A DNA stretch of 64,000 nucleotides from Pedobacter heparinus DSM 2366 (GTDB taxonomy: Bacteria; Bacteroidota; Bacteroidia; Sphingobacteriales; Sphingobacteriaceae): contig NC_013061.1 in the NCBI RefSeq assembly GCF_000023825.1, forward strand, positions 2,666,001 to 2,730,000, in the 5' to 3' direction. The first letter of the stretch is position 1. Each line of letters opens with the position of its first letter. Both the position numbers and the translations under genes were made by a program. Under the pieces are notes generated by a model, which was given only the letters and a program-made list of their open reading frames with translations, searched no databases and had not been told where the DNA came from. Positions 9,070 to 18,502 of the stretch are shown here, piece after piece.

Positions 9070-10161
9070 TTACCTTGCAAATTTTAAAACTTGATTTCCC
9101 GCCATTAAAAAACCACCAGCTGCATACCAATTACTCATATTCGCGGTTGAAAGATAGGGTCTATCGCCGCCTGGTTGCACAAAGCCGAGCTTGCCGTCGG
9201 CTAAAACTACACTATTCAGCGCATTCCATGCTTTTAGTACCACTGGCAAGTATTCTTTGCGATCAAGCAGCTTATGATTTATCGCCCAGGCAATCCCATA
9301 ACAAAAGAACGCTGTGCCACTGGTTTCTCCCATTGGATAAATCTCTGGGTCTAGCAGATCCGACTTCCAGAATCCATCGGGCTGCTGAAGAGATTTTAGT
9401 GAAGATGCTAGCTCAATAAGTAAATCTTCATACTTTTTCCGACCTGGATAGCGTGCCGGCATCGCTTCTAGTGTACGCGCAAGACCAGCAACCACCCACC
9501 CATTCCCACGACTCCAGAATACCGGTTTACCTGTTGATCCAACGATAGATTTAAATCTATTGTCACGATAAAATAGTTTATAGGTTTTGTTTTGTAGGTT
9601 GTCAGCAGCATCCCAATAGATTTCCGCCAAGTAATCGAGATACTTTTGATCTTTGCTAATGGCCGAATAGCGACTCCAGATGGGTGGTGCCATAAATAAA
9701 AGGTCACACCAAGAAAACTCTAAGCGTCCTGGCTTTGGCGACAGCATGATCGAGTCTAAAGTTCTTTTTGTGGCCGTCAATAGTTTCGGATCTCCAGTAA
9801 ATTCATACATTTCAAGATAAGTTTGCAAAATCGCCTGATCGTCTGCATTCCTAAGTTTAGGTCCACGGTCATATCGATTGCTCTCGGCCATCAGTTTTAC
9901 GGCCTCCATATACTTCTCATTTTTGGTAGCCCTGTAGGCGTCCATTACACCTGGATAAAAAGCACCAGCCTCCCAAGAGCGGCTACCAGTTGGTGGGTTG
10001 CCTGGCTTACTAGTTGACCAACTCTGGGCCACTTGCCAGTCAGCAACTTTGGTCATCTTGTCAATGATTCGTTTTTTAGTGAACTGCTGTGCATGTACTG
10101 CAACCGACCATGTGAAACTACTGACCAGTAGCATTCCAAATGTTTTAAAGTTAATCTTCAT
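9070..10161 (-). CDS. GH105-family unsaturated uronyl hydrolase
   Basis: A 363-residue protein with a signal peptide (MKINFKTFGMLLVSSFTWSVAVHAQ), therefore periplasmic. GH105 enzymes remove a 4,5-unsaturated uronic acid from the non-reducing end of oligosaccharides made by lyases, by hydration. Family marks are the alpha/alpha-barrel blocks DDQAILQTYLEMYE, WCDLLFMAPP with the likely catalytic Asp153, SRGNGWVVAGLARTL, and SGTAFFCYGIAWAIN. Length fits the family. It follows the gene at 10179-11552 by 17 bases and is the last gene of the enzyme operon. A second, divergent GH105 is encoded at 18503-19663, so the two may take different linkages or sugars. Confidence 0.93.
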   Translation of the reverse strand: MKINFKTFGMLLVSSFTWSVAVHAQQFTKKRIIDKMTKVADWQVAQSWSTSKPGNPPTGSRSWEAGAFYPGVMDAYRATKNEKYMEAVKLMAESNRYDRGPKLRNADDQAILQTYLEMYEFTGDPKLLTATKRTLDSIMLSPKPGRLEFSWCDLLFMAPPIWSRYSAISKDQKYLDYLAEIYWDAADNLQNKTYKLFYRDNRFKSIVGSTGKPVFWSRGNGWVVAGLARTLEAMPARYPGRKKYEDLLIELASSLKSLQQPDGFWKSDLLDPEIYPMGETSGTAFFCYGIAWAINHKLLDRKEYLPVVLKAWNALNSVVLADGKLGFVQPGGDRPYLSTANMSNWYAAGGFLMAGNQVLKFAR

Positions 10162-10178
10162 ATCTGTTTGTTTTGTGC

Positions 10179-11552
10179 CTAATAGGCTCTATTCGTTGTC
10201 TTAAATTTTTTCTGGGCCATCAGCCATTTGGTGAGATAGGCTTGTGCCACATGAACCGCTACCCAAGCTTCTCTTCCCTTGTAGGTATCTTCTTTTGGTT
10301 CAATATAGGTCCGTTTGTCTTTACTCCGTTCCTGCATATCAAACACGCCTTGCGCATGGTATTTTTCCCAATATTCTCCATTGTAGGTTAGCCCTGTATC
10401 CAAGTTGAAGGCATTCATCTGACAGTCCATCAATGCAAAATGCATTTTGCGGTTTGTTCCCCAATCATTAACCTGTGGGTAATATATATCTTGCGAGTTA
10501 ATCCTGTAAATACTCCCACCGGGCTTTTGGAAAGGTGGAGCTGCAAACTGATGTTCGACCATGGTTTTGTAGATTTGATCACAATTGAAAAGCGCCGCTT
10601 TAGGCGTTGGCTGTGATGCCAGGGCGAACATTAAAGCATTAAAAAACGAGTGAGCAGTGCAAGCCATGTAATCCGGGTGAATTCGACCGTGGTTGGTAAC
10701 GGTCCCATCACTGTTATAATTTGATCCATTTAATAGATCATTTAACTTTTTGCCGTGAAAGATCTCCTCACTATTTGCATCCTGTGGGCGCGCGTTGGCA
10801 GATGCCAACAGTTCAATATTTTTATTCATCCAGAGACTAAAATTCGGATGTGTCGGCATCATTGCACATGCTACCTGAAGAATCATGGCATTCCAAGAGT
10901 TTTCTTCAGACTTACTATCATCTTTGGAGCCTAAAAGCTTTCCGTTTACGTCCCGCAAGTATGGAACTTTGTAGGTAATAAACCTGTTAGCCTCATACTC
11001 TACCATTTTGCTTAAGTAGGTCTGATTTTTAACAGAAAGGTCATCCCACATCATCCAGCCAGCGGCACCTGTATAGGCGGACCACAAGGCGCTTTGCCAT
11101 TGGTCGCCCCAACCACCGGCCGAATTGGCCTTATGGCGAAAAGCTTGTGATGTGATCAATTTGACGGTAATCGCCACCGCTTTTTCTTTTTTAACCCCAG
11201 ATTTCACCTCGTCGTAAACATTGGTTTTGAGCGCAACTGCCAATGCAAATGCCTCACTGCATCCCGCTCGGATATGGTGCTCACCATTACCGCCTAGATC
11301 AAGATACTCCGAGGTTTGGCTGGCATATTTAGTGCTATCAACATACCATGTTGTTAGTGCGTAAACATTAGTGTTGCGCAAAATATTTCGTTCCAGTAAA
11401 GACAGGTTATCTGCAGGATTATCTTTGTTAAATTTACTCCATCGTATGGGTTTTACCTGCGCGTTACAAATACTGGTAAAGAGTAACATGCAAAGAGCTA
11501 AGGTAACCTGTGTAGTTTGTTGGCGCATTAATGCAACTAAATTCATATTCAT
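10179..11552 (-). CDS. Secreted enzyme of unrecognised family (paralogue of the gene at 1-874)
   Basis: A 457-residue protein with a cleavable signal peptide (LALCMLLFTSICNAQ), unlike the lipoprotein signal of its paralogue. I do not recognise the family. The sequence is helical with conserved blocks AGGWGDQWQSALWSAYTGAAGWMMWDDL, SKSEENSWNAMILQ, SANARPQDANSEE, TVTNHGRIHPDYMA and a late HFALMDCQMNAF. The density of Trp, Asn, His and Glu resembles alpha/alpha-toroid lyases and hydrolases. This locus has two GH105 enzymes, which need an unsaturated uronate from a lyase, yet no known polysaccharide lyase; a lyase role is therefore attractive but only inferred. It lies between the GH105 and GH71/99-like genes in one operon. 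Confidence 0.85.
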   Translation of the reverse strand: MNMNLVALMRQQTTQVTLALCMLLFTSICNAQVKPIRWSKFNKDNPADNLSLLERNILRNTNVYALTTWYVDSTKYASQTSEYLDLGGNGEHHIRAGCSEAFALAVALKTNVYDEVKSGVKKEKAVAITVKLITSQAFRHKANSAGGWGDQWQSALWSAYTGAAGWMMWDDLSVKNQTYLSKMVEYEANRFITYKVPYLRDVNGKLLGSKDDSKSEENSWNAMILQVACAMMPTHPNFSLWMNKNIELLASANARPQDANSEEIFHGKKLNDLLNGSNYNSDGTVTNHGRIHPDYMACTAHSFFNALMFALASQPTPKAALFNCDQIYKTMVEHQFAAPPFQKPGGSIYRINSQDIYYPQVNDWGTNRKMHFALMDCQMNAFNLDTGLTYNGEYWEKYHAQGVFDMQERSKDKRTYIEPKEDTYKGREAWVAVHVAQAYLTKWLMAQKKFKTTNRAY

Positions 11553-11612
11553 TACTTATTTATCCGTTTTTTGGTTTCATTGATTTTGCGGTTAAGATAG
11601 ACCACATCATCA

Positions 11613-13376
11613 TTATTTTTTGATAAATCTGTAGGCGAATCGGCCATTCGGTGCCGAATCTCCTTTGTCTAACCAGTTCATTACATTTTCTTGTGCTGGG
11701 CTATTGTCTGACCATTTGAAGTCGAGCGTAAATTGCTGCCCCTTAATGCCAAGCATTTTCTTCGGCACCAACAATTCCAGCTCATTACCTTCACTATTCA
11801 TTTTTATGTTTCCTTGTAAAAACCACTTACTTCCGTCGAAAAGCTGAAGGTCGGTAGCCAACTTACTTGTTGGTTTCGCGTTTACTAAAAAATTAAAGCC
11901 ATTCCAATGGGGGTTCTCATTACCTTCGATAGCAACAAACAATTGCATCCAGTTTTTGTCGGTCCAGCTCGTCAAAGCGTCCTTAGTTTTTACATAAAAA
12001 TAAACGTTTTCAGAATCGCAGGTAATACGTGATTCAATGATGTCATTTCTACCAGTTACATTGGTATATTCTTTAATTCGACCCCATCCTGGATGCTTGC
12101 GGTGAAATGTATCTCCCCGATCGTCCCTGAACACTGTTTCCACATTTCTCCAGTCGGAAAAATTTCCGTCAACCTTAATCTTATCTGTTTTATGGTTGGA
12201 AGTAACCGGTCGGCTGCCTTTGAATTTTCGAATGTTGGCAACCATTTGGTAGTAATAATTATCGTTAAAAGCGCCCATTACAGGTTCTGCATCCCGGCTG
12301 TATTCGTCATTGTAAAGGTCAACAAAAAAATTCTCTCCTTTTTGTATCGGCTTACCCAAAAACTCTTCTGATGCTCCATTATTAAAGCGCATGGCGACCC
12401 ATTCGTTCCATCCAGTGATGAAAACAAATTCTGGATCCACCTGTAGTGCACGTTTCCATTGCTCTTCAAAATACAAACCTCTTTCCGGATGCTTCTGCTC
12501 TGGCTCCTTCCCGTTATGGAAGCTCCTTCCAATATTAGTCGTTGGATGTTCTGCCACTGCTACACTAATCTGTTCCGGCTTGTCTTTACTTTCGTGCCAA
12601 CCGTACGATTGTGGCGTATGGTCTAGCCAGGTCCATTTGTCCTTACCATCTTCAAACCAATCCTGGTCTTTACTCCATGCCCAGGATTGGCGTGAAGAGA
12701 AGAATGCACGCATTTCTGGGATTAGTGCTTCCGGTGGACAAAGCAACAAAGGCTTGCCTTTCCAGTAAAACCAAAAATCTTTGAAGAGTTCTTTTTTGTA
12801 AATTCGTTCATATAGATTGCTTACCGTGCGTTCAGGATTACTATTTACAATAAATGCAATTTTCGGGACAATTGATCCTTCGTCCTGCATTTTCCGGAAG
12901 GTTTCCACAATTTTAGTCACCTGTGGCAAATAAATAGCCGCGTTGGTTACATCGAGAATAAGCACGTCTACCCCAGCATCTGCAAGCATCTGGCCATGCT
13001 TTCGGATTACCCACTCGTCATCAGAAAGGTAATAACCAAAATAGGGTTCGCCCCAGTAATGAAAAGCACCAACAGGCCCGTATTTAGGATTTGAAGGGTT
13101 TCTAATCAGCATCTCGCTGATGTTATAAGGGCTTGCGGTATCGGAAAGTTCCTTTGCTCTAACACTTTGTATAGCGTTGCTGCCAATGTTCCTGTCATAA
13201 CCATGCGCGCCGTGCCAAATGAAATAAAAAACCCCCACATACTTGTCTTTTTTTAGGCCGTTACTTTCAGGTATTATCTTCCTGCCAAGAGCGTCAGTAG
13301 CGACCCACGTATCGGCCTGAGCATAGACAATAAGCCCTTGTATACAGGCAAACAAGATCAGCGAAAGCGTTTTCAT
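11613..13376 (-). CDS. GH71/GH99-like (beta/alpha) barrel protein with C-terminal CBM9-like domain
   Basis: A 587-residue secreted protein (signal MKTLSLILFACIQGLIVYAQ). The N-terminal part, to about residue 390, looks like the GH71/GH99-like barrel: VGVFYFIWHG near the start, VLILDVTNA, and FVFITGWNEWVAMRF, where the acidic residues could be catalytic. From about 400 to the end comes a CBM9/DOMON-like beta-sandwich beginning IKVDGNFSDW, with VYFYVKTKDA and LFVAIEGNENPHWNGFNFLVN. Characterised GH99 members cut alpha-mannosidic linkages, so the substrate here is uncertain. Its ATG overlaps the stop of the GH78-like gene by one base (TGATG), implying translational coupling with the rhamnosidase. 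Confidence 0.8.
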   Translation of the reverse strand: MKTLSLILFACIQGLIVYAQADTWVATDALGRKIIPESNGLKKDKYVGVFYFIWHGAHGYDRNIGSNAIQSVRAKELSDTASPYNISEMLIRNPSNPKYGPVGAFHYWGEPYFGYYLSDDEWVIRKHGQMLADAGVDVLILDVTNAAIYLPQVTKIVETFRKMQDEGSIVPKIAFIVNSNPERTVSNLYERIYKKELFKDFWFYWKGKPLLLCPPEALIPEMRAFFSSRQSWAWSKDQDWFEDGKDKWTWLDHTPQSYGWHESKDKPEQISVAVAEHPTTNIGRSFHNGKEPEQKHPERGLYFEEQWKRALQVDPEFVFITGWNEWVAMRFNNGASEEFLGKPIQKGENFFVDLYNDEYSRDAEPVMGAFNDNYYYQMVANIRKFKGSRPVTSNHKTDKIKVDGNFSDWRNVETVFRDDRGDTFHRKHPGWGRIKEYTNVTGRNDIIESRITCDSENVYFYVKTKDALTSWTDKNWMQLFVAIEGNENPHWNGFNFLVNAKPTSKLATDLQLFDGSKWFLQGNIKMNSEGNELELLVPKKMLGIKGQQFTLDFKWSDNSPAQENVMNWLDKGDSAPNGRFAYRFIKK

Positions 13377-15094
13377 CAGCGAATTATTTTGACTTGTTTA
13401 GGTCCGGTGATTTCTGAATGAATTTTTCCATTGGCAAGTTTGGTATGCTTTACTTTTACCACACCGTAGGGTGTAGGAAAAGTGCCCTCTGCAAATTTAA
13501 GGTCTCCCAGATGGGGTGTTATTTTAATGATTTTACTGCCCGGAGCCATCACCTTTATACCTAAAACATGTTCCGTAAGCCACGAGGTGGGTCCAGAAGC
13601 CCATCCATGACAAAGGCTATGCCGGAAACCCACGTAACAGTAGGCGCCGTAATCGCCATGAATGTCTATTTTACCGGCAGGCACGGGTTCGTCAATACGG
13701 GAAGCATTGGGGAGCCAATCCATGTTAAAGTCCTCCCAGAATGTAGTAGCACCAAGGTCTAACATTGCGCCCCAATATTCCCGGATAACGTCTATAGCAC
13801 CCTGATAGTCTCCTGCTTTTGCTTTTGTCTCCAGCATGTAATAACCATAAAATGTAGAGAAATTTTTGGCCCCGCCTACCGAGAGCACTTCTTTGTTTGC
13901 TTTTTCGGCTGTTGTGATGCCTGCAATAGCCATTAATGCGGCTGCTTGTTTTGAGTTATTTACATCAGGAATGTATTTCTTCATTCGTGTAACGGTAAGA
14001 TTGCAGAGGGCCTCGGTTTCCTTATCTCCCACTAAGACGCTTATTTTAGCAGCTGTAGCGAGTGACCATACGGTCATTGCCTGTAGACCTGCATGTATGC
14101 CTTTGGGGTTTTCGCTAGAGGGCCAGTCAAGGAAGCGCGTACCGTCCATATGCTCTTTGTTGTCGTTCCCCACCCTAGCCACAATTTGTTTCACTAATCC
14201 ATTCAGATATGTCTTCTGCTCTTTTAGATATGCCAAATTGCCATTTTTCATATACCAATCATAGTGGATGATGATCCACCACATGGAGTAGGTACTAATC
14301 CCATTCATCCATCCTGGTAAGGGCGTAGTGTCTCTTGATAAATCTAAACTTTTAGGCACCACTTCATTATAGCCAAAGACAGCACTTAAGGTAGATACTT
14401 CAGGATGTAAATCTCCAACCCAAACCAGTCGGTCTCTTTTTATGCCGTCCCATAGATACTCTTGCATATTCAAATGCACTGTGTATGCCCCTGTTTGCCA
14501 TATTTTATTCAAACGTTCATCACTGCTTTTAAAAGAACCGAGATAAGGTATGTCTCTGAAGGTATAAATTGCGCGAATTTCTTTCAATTGCAGTTCCGCA
14601 TGCTCATCTTCAAGATCGATGCGAACGAAGCGAAAACCGCTTTCCCCAAATTGAATCTTTCCTAGCCATGGCACAAGTGCCCTAAAGTCACGGATCGCAT
14701 GATCGTTCGTAGCGCCTTTTTCGCCTATGCTTGACATTGCTTCACTGACAGATTCGCCATAGCGAATGTGGATATTGCGCGGTTTATTTCCACCGCCCCA
14801 CATCCCTGTTACGATCTCTAAGCCACCATGTAGCTCTCTGCCGAAGTCAAGTAGTATACTCGCTTTTTCACCAGCCTTTTTGTTATTAAGAATAACGATA
14901 TTCCTATTGGCGAGATCACCTTGGCCAATACCTGGCTTTAAGAGCTGTTCACTATTTCTAACATCACCGTTTTTCCACACAATTCTTACAGGTGTGATGT
15001 ATTGACGGGTAAGAGGGCTTTTCTGCTGTGCATTTGCAAGCTGTACGGTTAGAAACAATACCAATAGACGGGGAATTAATTTATGGACAATCAT
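13376..15094 (-). CDS. GH78-like alpha-L-rhamnosidase
   Basis: A 572-residue secreted protein (signal ends NAQQKS). It shows an N-terminal beta domain (LLDFGRELHGGLEI), then the alpha/alpha barrel with the GH78 signature WDGIKRDRLVWVGDLHPE (Asp216, Asp228 region). It ends in the usual C-terminal beta domain (GIKVMAPGSKIIKITPHLGDL...TPYGVVKVK). GH78 enzymes remove terminal alpha-L-rhamnose with inversion. It is shorter than multi-domain GH78 enzymes of 900 residues or more. It lies 6 bases after the GH106 gene, so two different rhamnosidase families are co-transcribed. Substrate linkage is not readable from sequence. Confidence 0.9.
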   Translation of the reverse strand: MIVHKLIPRLLVLFLTVQLANAQQKSPLTRQYITPVRIVWKNGDVRNSEQLLKPGIGQGDLANRNIVILNNKKAGEKASILLDFGRELHGGLEIVTGMWGGGNKPRNIHIRYGESVSEAMSSIGEKGATNDHAIRDFRALVPWLGKIQFGESGFRFVRIDLEDEHAELQLKEIRAIYTFRDIPYLGSFKSSDERLNKIWQTGAYTVHLNMQEYLWDGIKRDRLVWVGDLHPEVSTLSAVFGYNEVVPKSLDLSRDTTPLPGWMNGISTYSMWWIIIHYDWYMKNGNLAYLKEQKTYLNGLVKQIVARVGNDNKEHMDGTRFLDWPSSENPKGIHAGLQAMTVWSLATAAKISVLVGDKETEALCNLTVTRMKKYIPDVNNSKQAAALMAIAGITTAEKANKEVLSVGGAKNFSTFYGYYMLETKAKAGDYQGAIDVIREYWGAMLDLGATTFWEDFNMDWLPNASRIDEPVPAGKIDIHGDYGAYCYVGFRHSLCHGWASGPTSWLTEHVLGIKVMAPGSKIIKITPHLGDLKFAEGTFPTPYGVVKVKHTKLANGKIHSEITGPKQVKIIR

Positions 15095-15100
15095 TAAGTT

Positions 15101-18100
15101 TTAATATTTTATGGTTTTTACCACTACCTTGCCTGTTAAGCCTGAAGGCACGAGTTTACTATCTGGAGTGTAAGGATTATTATTGGTCCAGGTTTTACGT
15201 TTTGCTTCCGGTAACTTGCTGTCACCTACGAGGCGGTTAACCCAGTTGTTCACCACCGAAATATCTAATGTATTTACGCCGCTAATTATAGCGTCGGTAA
15301 TGTCTACCCGCCATGGTGCGGTCCACATGCCGCCTACATCGGTGCCGTTTACCTTCACCTTGGCCATTACGCTAACTTCAGAAAAATACAGGTAAATTCT
15401 TTCTCCTTTAACTGGCTTTGTTGCCCTGAAGGAATTGCTGTAAACTGCCGTTCCTGCATAATACTTGATACTTTCCTCAGGTCTCTTGGTCCAGTCTATC
15501 AAGGTGTCAAACATTACCGGCTTTTCAGGGCCTCTCATCTGGGAATTAAAAGTAACCTTCCATGGACCGTTAATTTCTTCAATTGTTTTAGCTTCAGGAA
15601 AATTAATTGCGCGGATGGGACTGGCCACAAGTGGATTCCTGAATACGACGAATATGCTTTGGAGTGGCTCAAGTGTTAGCGGAATAGTAGTACTACTGCC
15701 ATTTGCAGATAACTCAGAGAGCACGCGGGTTTTACCCGTAACAGGATCCCACAACTCGGGCTGCATGTCCACCGAGCGGAATGTTGGCGAAAATGTGATT
15801 TGCTTCTCACTTTGATTGCTGATAAAATATAGCTCTGCCTGTGGACCTGATCTGTGGATAAACAACACAGGATCTGTGGTATTGGTCTTAAAATCGGGAA
15901 GGATGTTTAATGCATTTAACGCAAGCTTCATATCCATGCCAGACATAATAGTTCCCTTCCCAAGTTTGCGGGTTTTAATAGTTGTGCCGTTCACATTTCC
16001 CCAAAGTTCGGTTACCATGCGCTTCACCTTGGCATCTGCCTCAGGAAAATTTGCAAGACTGGGCGACCGCTCCGGTGCTGGACCCAGGATGTTTGCTCCC
16101 TGTGCTACCAGCTCTTTTATTTTGGCCAGTAACTCCGGTCTCATTGTTTTGAGTTTGGGTAATACCAATAATTTATAGCTCATTCCATCTGGCAATACCA
16201 TTCGGCCGTCTTTTACTTTCATTCTGGTCTGGATTACTTCGGCGTTGATGTAATCAAATGAGTAGCCTGCTGGAAGTGCTGGATCGGTAATACCAGTCAT
16301 CTTTGGCGCGTCCTCGCCGATAAAATAAGCCACATCGGCAACATACTTGCCTTGCTGCAACATAAAGTTGGTTCTCTTGAGGTAGCCTGTAAACAAGTCT
16401 ATATAACTGAACCAGGTATTGTGTCGATTAAATTCGTTTCCAAAATTGGCGTTGATACCTGGTACTTTATCTTCTGATGGCTGCTGGATGAAAAGATGCA
16501 GCAGGGTGTTATTAATTCCCTCTGTAAAGAAGCGATCCCCCCTCTGCTTCATGATATATGGATAGCGCTGGTAGGGCTTGTCGCCTGCAGTAAATGATTC
16601 TGCTGATACTTTCGTTTTACCATAGATGTGCGCGGCAGAGGAAGCTGCACGATTTTCTATATTACCCAACTCGCCCTCGCTCCAAAATTCACCACCTATT
16701 TCGTCCGACTGACCACCATACTGCAAAAACTCGCCAGGAAAACCCCAGTGGCCATAGTTTTCCAACCACGTTGTAAGGCCATGTTTATGGCTAATATCTC
16801 GTAATCCGCCTACATAATCATAAGCTACCCTATCGGCAATAAACCGTCGTAAATCCCACAAGAAACGGTCTGATTGGTTCTGGTCGCCCACTACCTCTCC
16901 TTGTATTACAGGTAAGTATGGAAGCGGATCGTAATGGAAACTGGCTTTAAATTTCTCAATCATATCGTCAGTCCAATTCTGTCCACCGGTTTCGTAACTA
17001 TCTTGCACGACGACTTTCCAGGTCTTGCGGTCAGCCGCAGGAATCCTTCTAAGCAGCTCACCCATAAACGCATCGAAATGATTGGCTACATGTTCCTTGC
17101 TCATCTTATCTATCTCTAGGCCGGTGCCTTCAGGGGATGCTGGTCCATTCTTAACCCCCGTAGGCAGCATTCCGGTACGCATAATGGTCCAATTACCTGC
17201 GGGTAAATCCCATTTTAGCTGTCCTTCAGCGTTCATAAATGTCGTGATATCTATCACTGTTTTTGGGTCTATCACAAGGCTGAGATCATCTATTAATGGC
17301 TGATCTGGCCACTGGTATTCATTCCAGTACGGTAATGGACTTTGGAACATTTTAGCCAATGTTTTCTCAGTGTAGCTTTCTACTACAGGTGTTTGCGATA
17401 GGACTACCTCTGCAAGCCCGAAACCTCCTGACTTACCAAATACCAATCTGAAACTATGCCCAATTGTAGGCGGAATCGAAACAGCAACGGGACCATAAGG
17501 TTTAAATCCCACATGTAGATTGCTGTTCGTCCTATTTACGGAAAAAGTTTTAACGGATACATATTCCTTATTTTTCTTAACCTGCAACTCTACATTTACG
17601 TTTAGGCCTTTATGCGCTGGGTATACCACTAAACTCCTGGCCGTAAAACTTGAACTGGTTTCGAGATCAATCGTAATTGACTCAGTTGCAGGGATGTCTA
17701 CCGTAGTGTTTTCTGAGCCATCAATAAGATTGTTGATGTTTTGAACTGAAATTGAACTGCTCAATTTGGGCTTGTGCACCGCAATCGAATTGCCATATGC
17801 TTTCGGTGTCTTATAAGCAATGACCCTTACATCCTGAAAATAGCCCTTTGGCTTTTCTAGTTGTACATTAAGCTGTTTAGGACCAACGAAGTTGGCCTTA
17901 GTAGACGCCAAGTAGCGCATGGCCTGCGCTGGTTTTACCCAGGGACCACCGGATTGACTCCAGCCCGGACTGTTAAAAACACCAATCTCAATATTGAGGT
18001 TTGTAGCTGTCTTTAGTGCCGTATGCATAATGTCCCACCACTCGGCTGAAAATAGCTTCACCTTACCGTAAGGTGTAGTCTCGTAACCAATATTACCTAT

Positions 18101-18313
18101 AAATGCACGATTGATACCCGCCGATTTCATCGCGTAGAGGTCTTTTACAACCCCATCCTTCGAAATATTGTCGGACATCCAATACCAGTACACGCTGGTT
18201 TGGATGGTATCTGGAGTTACCTTAAAGGATTGTTCCAGATTTTTCTGTGCAATGCAGGGAAAGCATACGATAGTGCTTAATACTAAGACTATACCAGTGG
18301 TTTTTAGATTCAT
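15101..18313 (-). CDS. GH106-family alpha-L-rhamnosidase
   Basis: I start it at the ATG at 18313 because MNLKTTGIVLVLSTIVCFPCIAQ is a clear signal peptide; an in-frame ATG 17 codons earlier adds only a charged tail. The 1070-residue length suits GH106. Marks are SVYWYWMSDNISKDGVVKDLYAMKSAGINRAFIGN at the barrel start, VVQDSYETGGQNWTD, EFWSEGELGN and KVSAESFT, and a C-terminal galactose-binding-like domain (IYLYFSEVSVMAKVKVNGTDVGGMWTAPW). GH106 enzymes are inverting alpha-L-rhamnosidases acting on pectic and other rhamnosides. This is the strongest evidence that the locus targets a rhamnose-bearing glycan. The gene is 189 bases downstream of the second GH105 gene. Confidence 0.93.
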   Translation of the reverse strand: MNLKTTGIVLVLSTIVCFPCIAQKNLEQSFKVTPDTIQTSVYWYWMSDNISKDGVVKDLYAMKSAGINRAFIGNIGYETTPYGKVKLFSAEWWDIMHTALKTATNLNIEIGVFNSPGWSQSGGPWVKPAQAMRYLASTKANFVGPKQLNVQLEKPKGYFQDVRVIAYKTPKAYGNSIAVHKPKLSSSISVQNINNLIDGSENTTVDIPATESITIDLETSSSFTARSLVVYPAHKGLNVNVELQVKKNKEYVSVKTFSVNRTNSNLHVGFKPYGPVAVSIPPTIGHSFRLVFGKSGGFGLAEVVLSQTPVVESYTEKTLAKMFQSPLPYWNEYQWPDQPLIDDLSLVIDPKTVIDITTFMNAEGQLKWDLPAGNWTIMRTGMLPTGVKNGPASPEGTGLEIDKMSKEHVANHFDAFMGELLRRIPAADRKTWKVVVQDSYETGGQNWTDDMIEKFKASFHYDPLPYLPVIQGEVVGDQNQSDRFLWDLRRFIADRVAYDYVGGLRDISHKHGLTTWLENYGHWGFPGEFLQYGGQSDEIGGEFWSEGELGNIENRAASSAAHIYGKTKVSAESFTAGDKPYQRYPYIMKQRGDRFFTEGINNTLLHLFIQQPSEDKVPGINANFGNEFNRHNTWFSYIDLFTGYLKRTNFMLQQGKYVADVAYFIGEDAPKMTGITDPALPAGYSFDYINAEVIQTRMKVKDGRMVLPDGMSYKLLVLPKLKTMRPELLAKIKELVAQGANILGPAPERSPSLANFPEADAKVKRMVTELWGNVNGTTIKTRKLGKGTIMSGMDMKLALNALNILPDFKTNTTDPVLFIHRSGPQAELYFISNQSEKQITFSPTFRSVDMQPELWDPVTGKTRVLSELSANGSSTTIPLTLEPLQSIFVVFRNPLVASPIRAINFPEAKTIEEINGPWKVTFNSQMRGPEKPVMFDTLIDWTKRPEESIKYYAGTAVYSNSFRATKPVKGERIYLYFSEVSVMAKVKVNGTDVGGMWTAPWRVDITDAIISGVNTLDISVVNNWVNRLVGDSKLPEAKRKTWTNNNPYTPDSKLVPSGLTGKVVVKTIKY

Positions 18314-18502
18314 TAATTGCAGTACTATATGTTTTCGAATAATTTTTTCAATAGCTTGTTGCAAAGCTTTGGTATGCCTGGCTATCTCAGGTCTTCGCAG
18401 ACGAATGGACTGGAAGACTGGGATAGGCTTAAGAACTTTATTAAAACAGCAAAGATTTTAAGGCAGCTAACTAACGTCCCTCATTAATCTCAAAAGCTTG
18501 TT

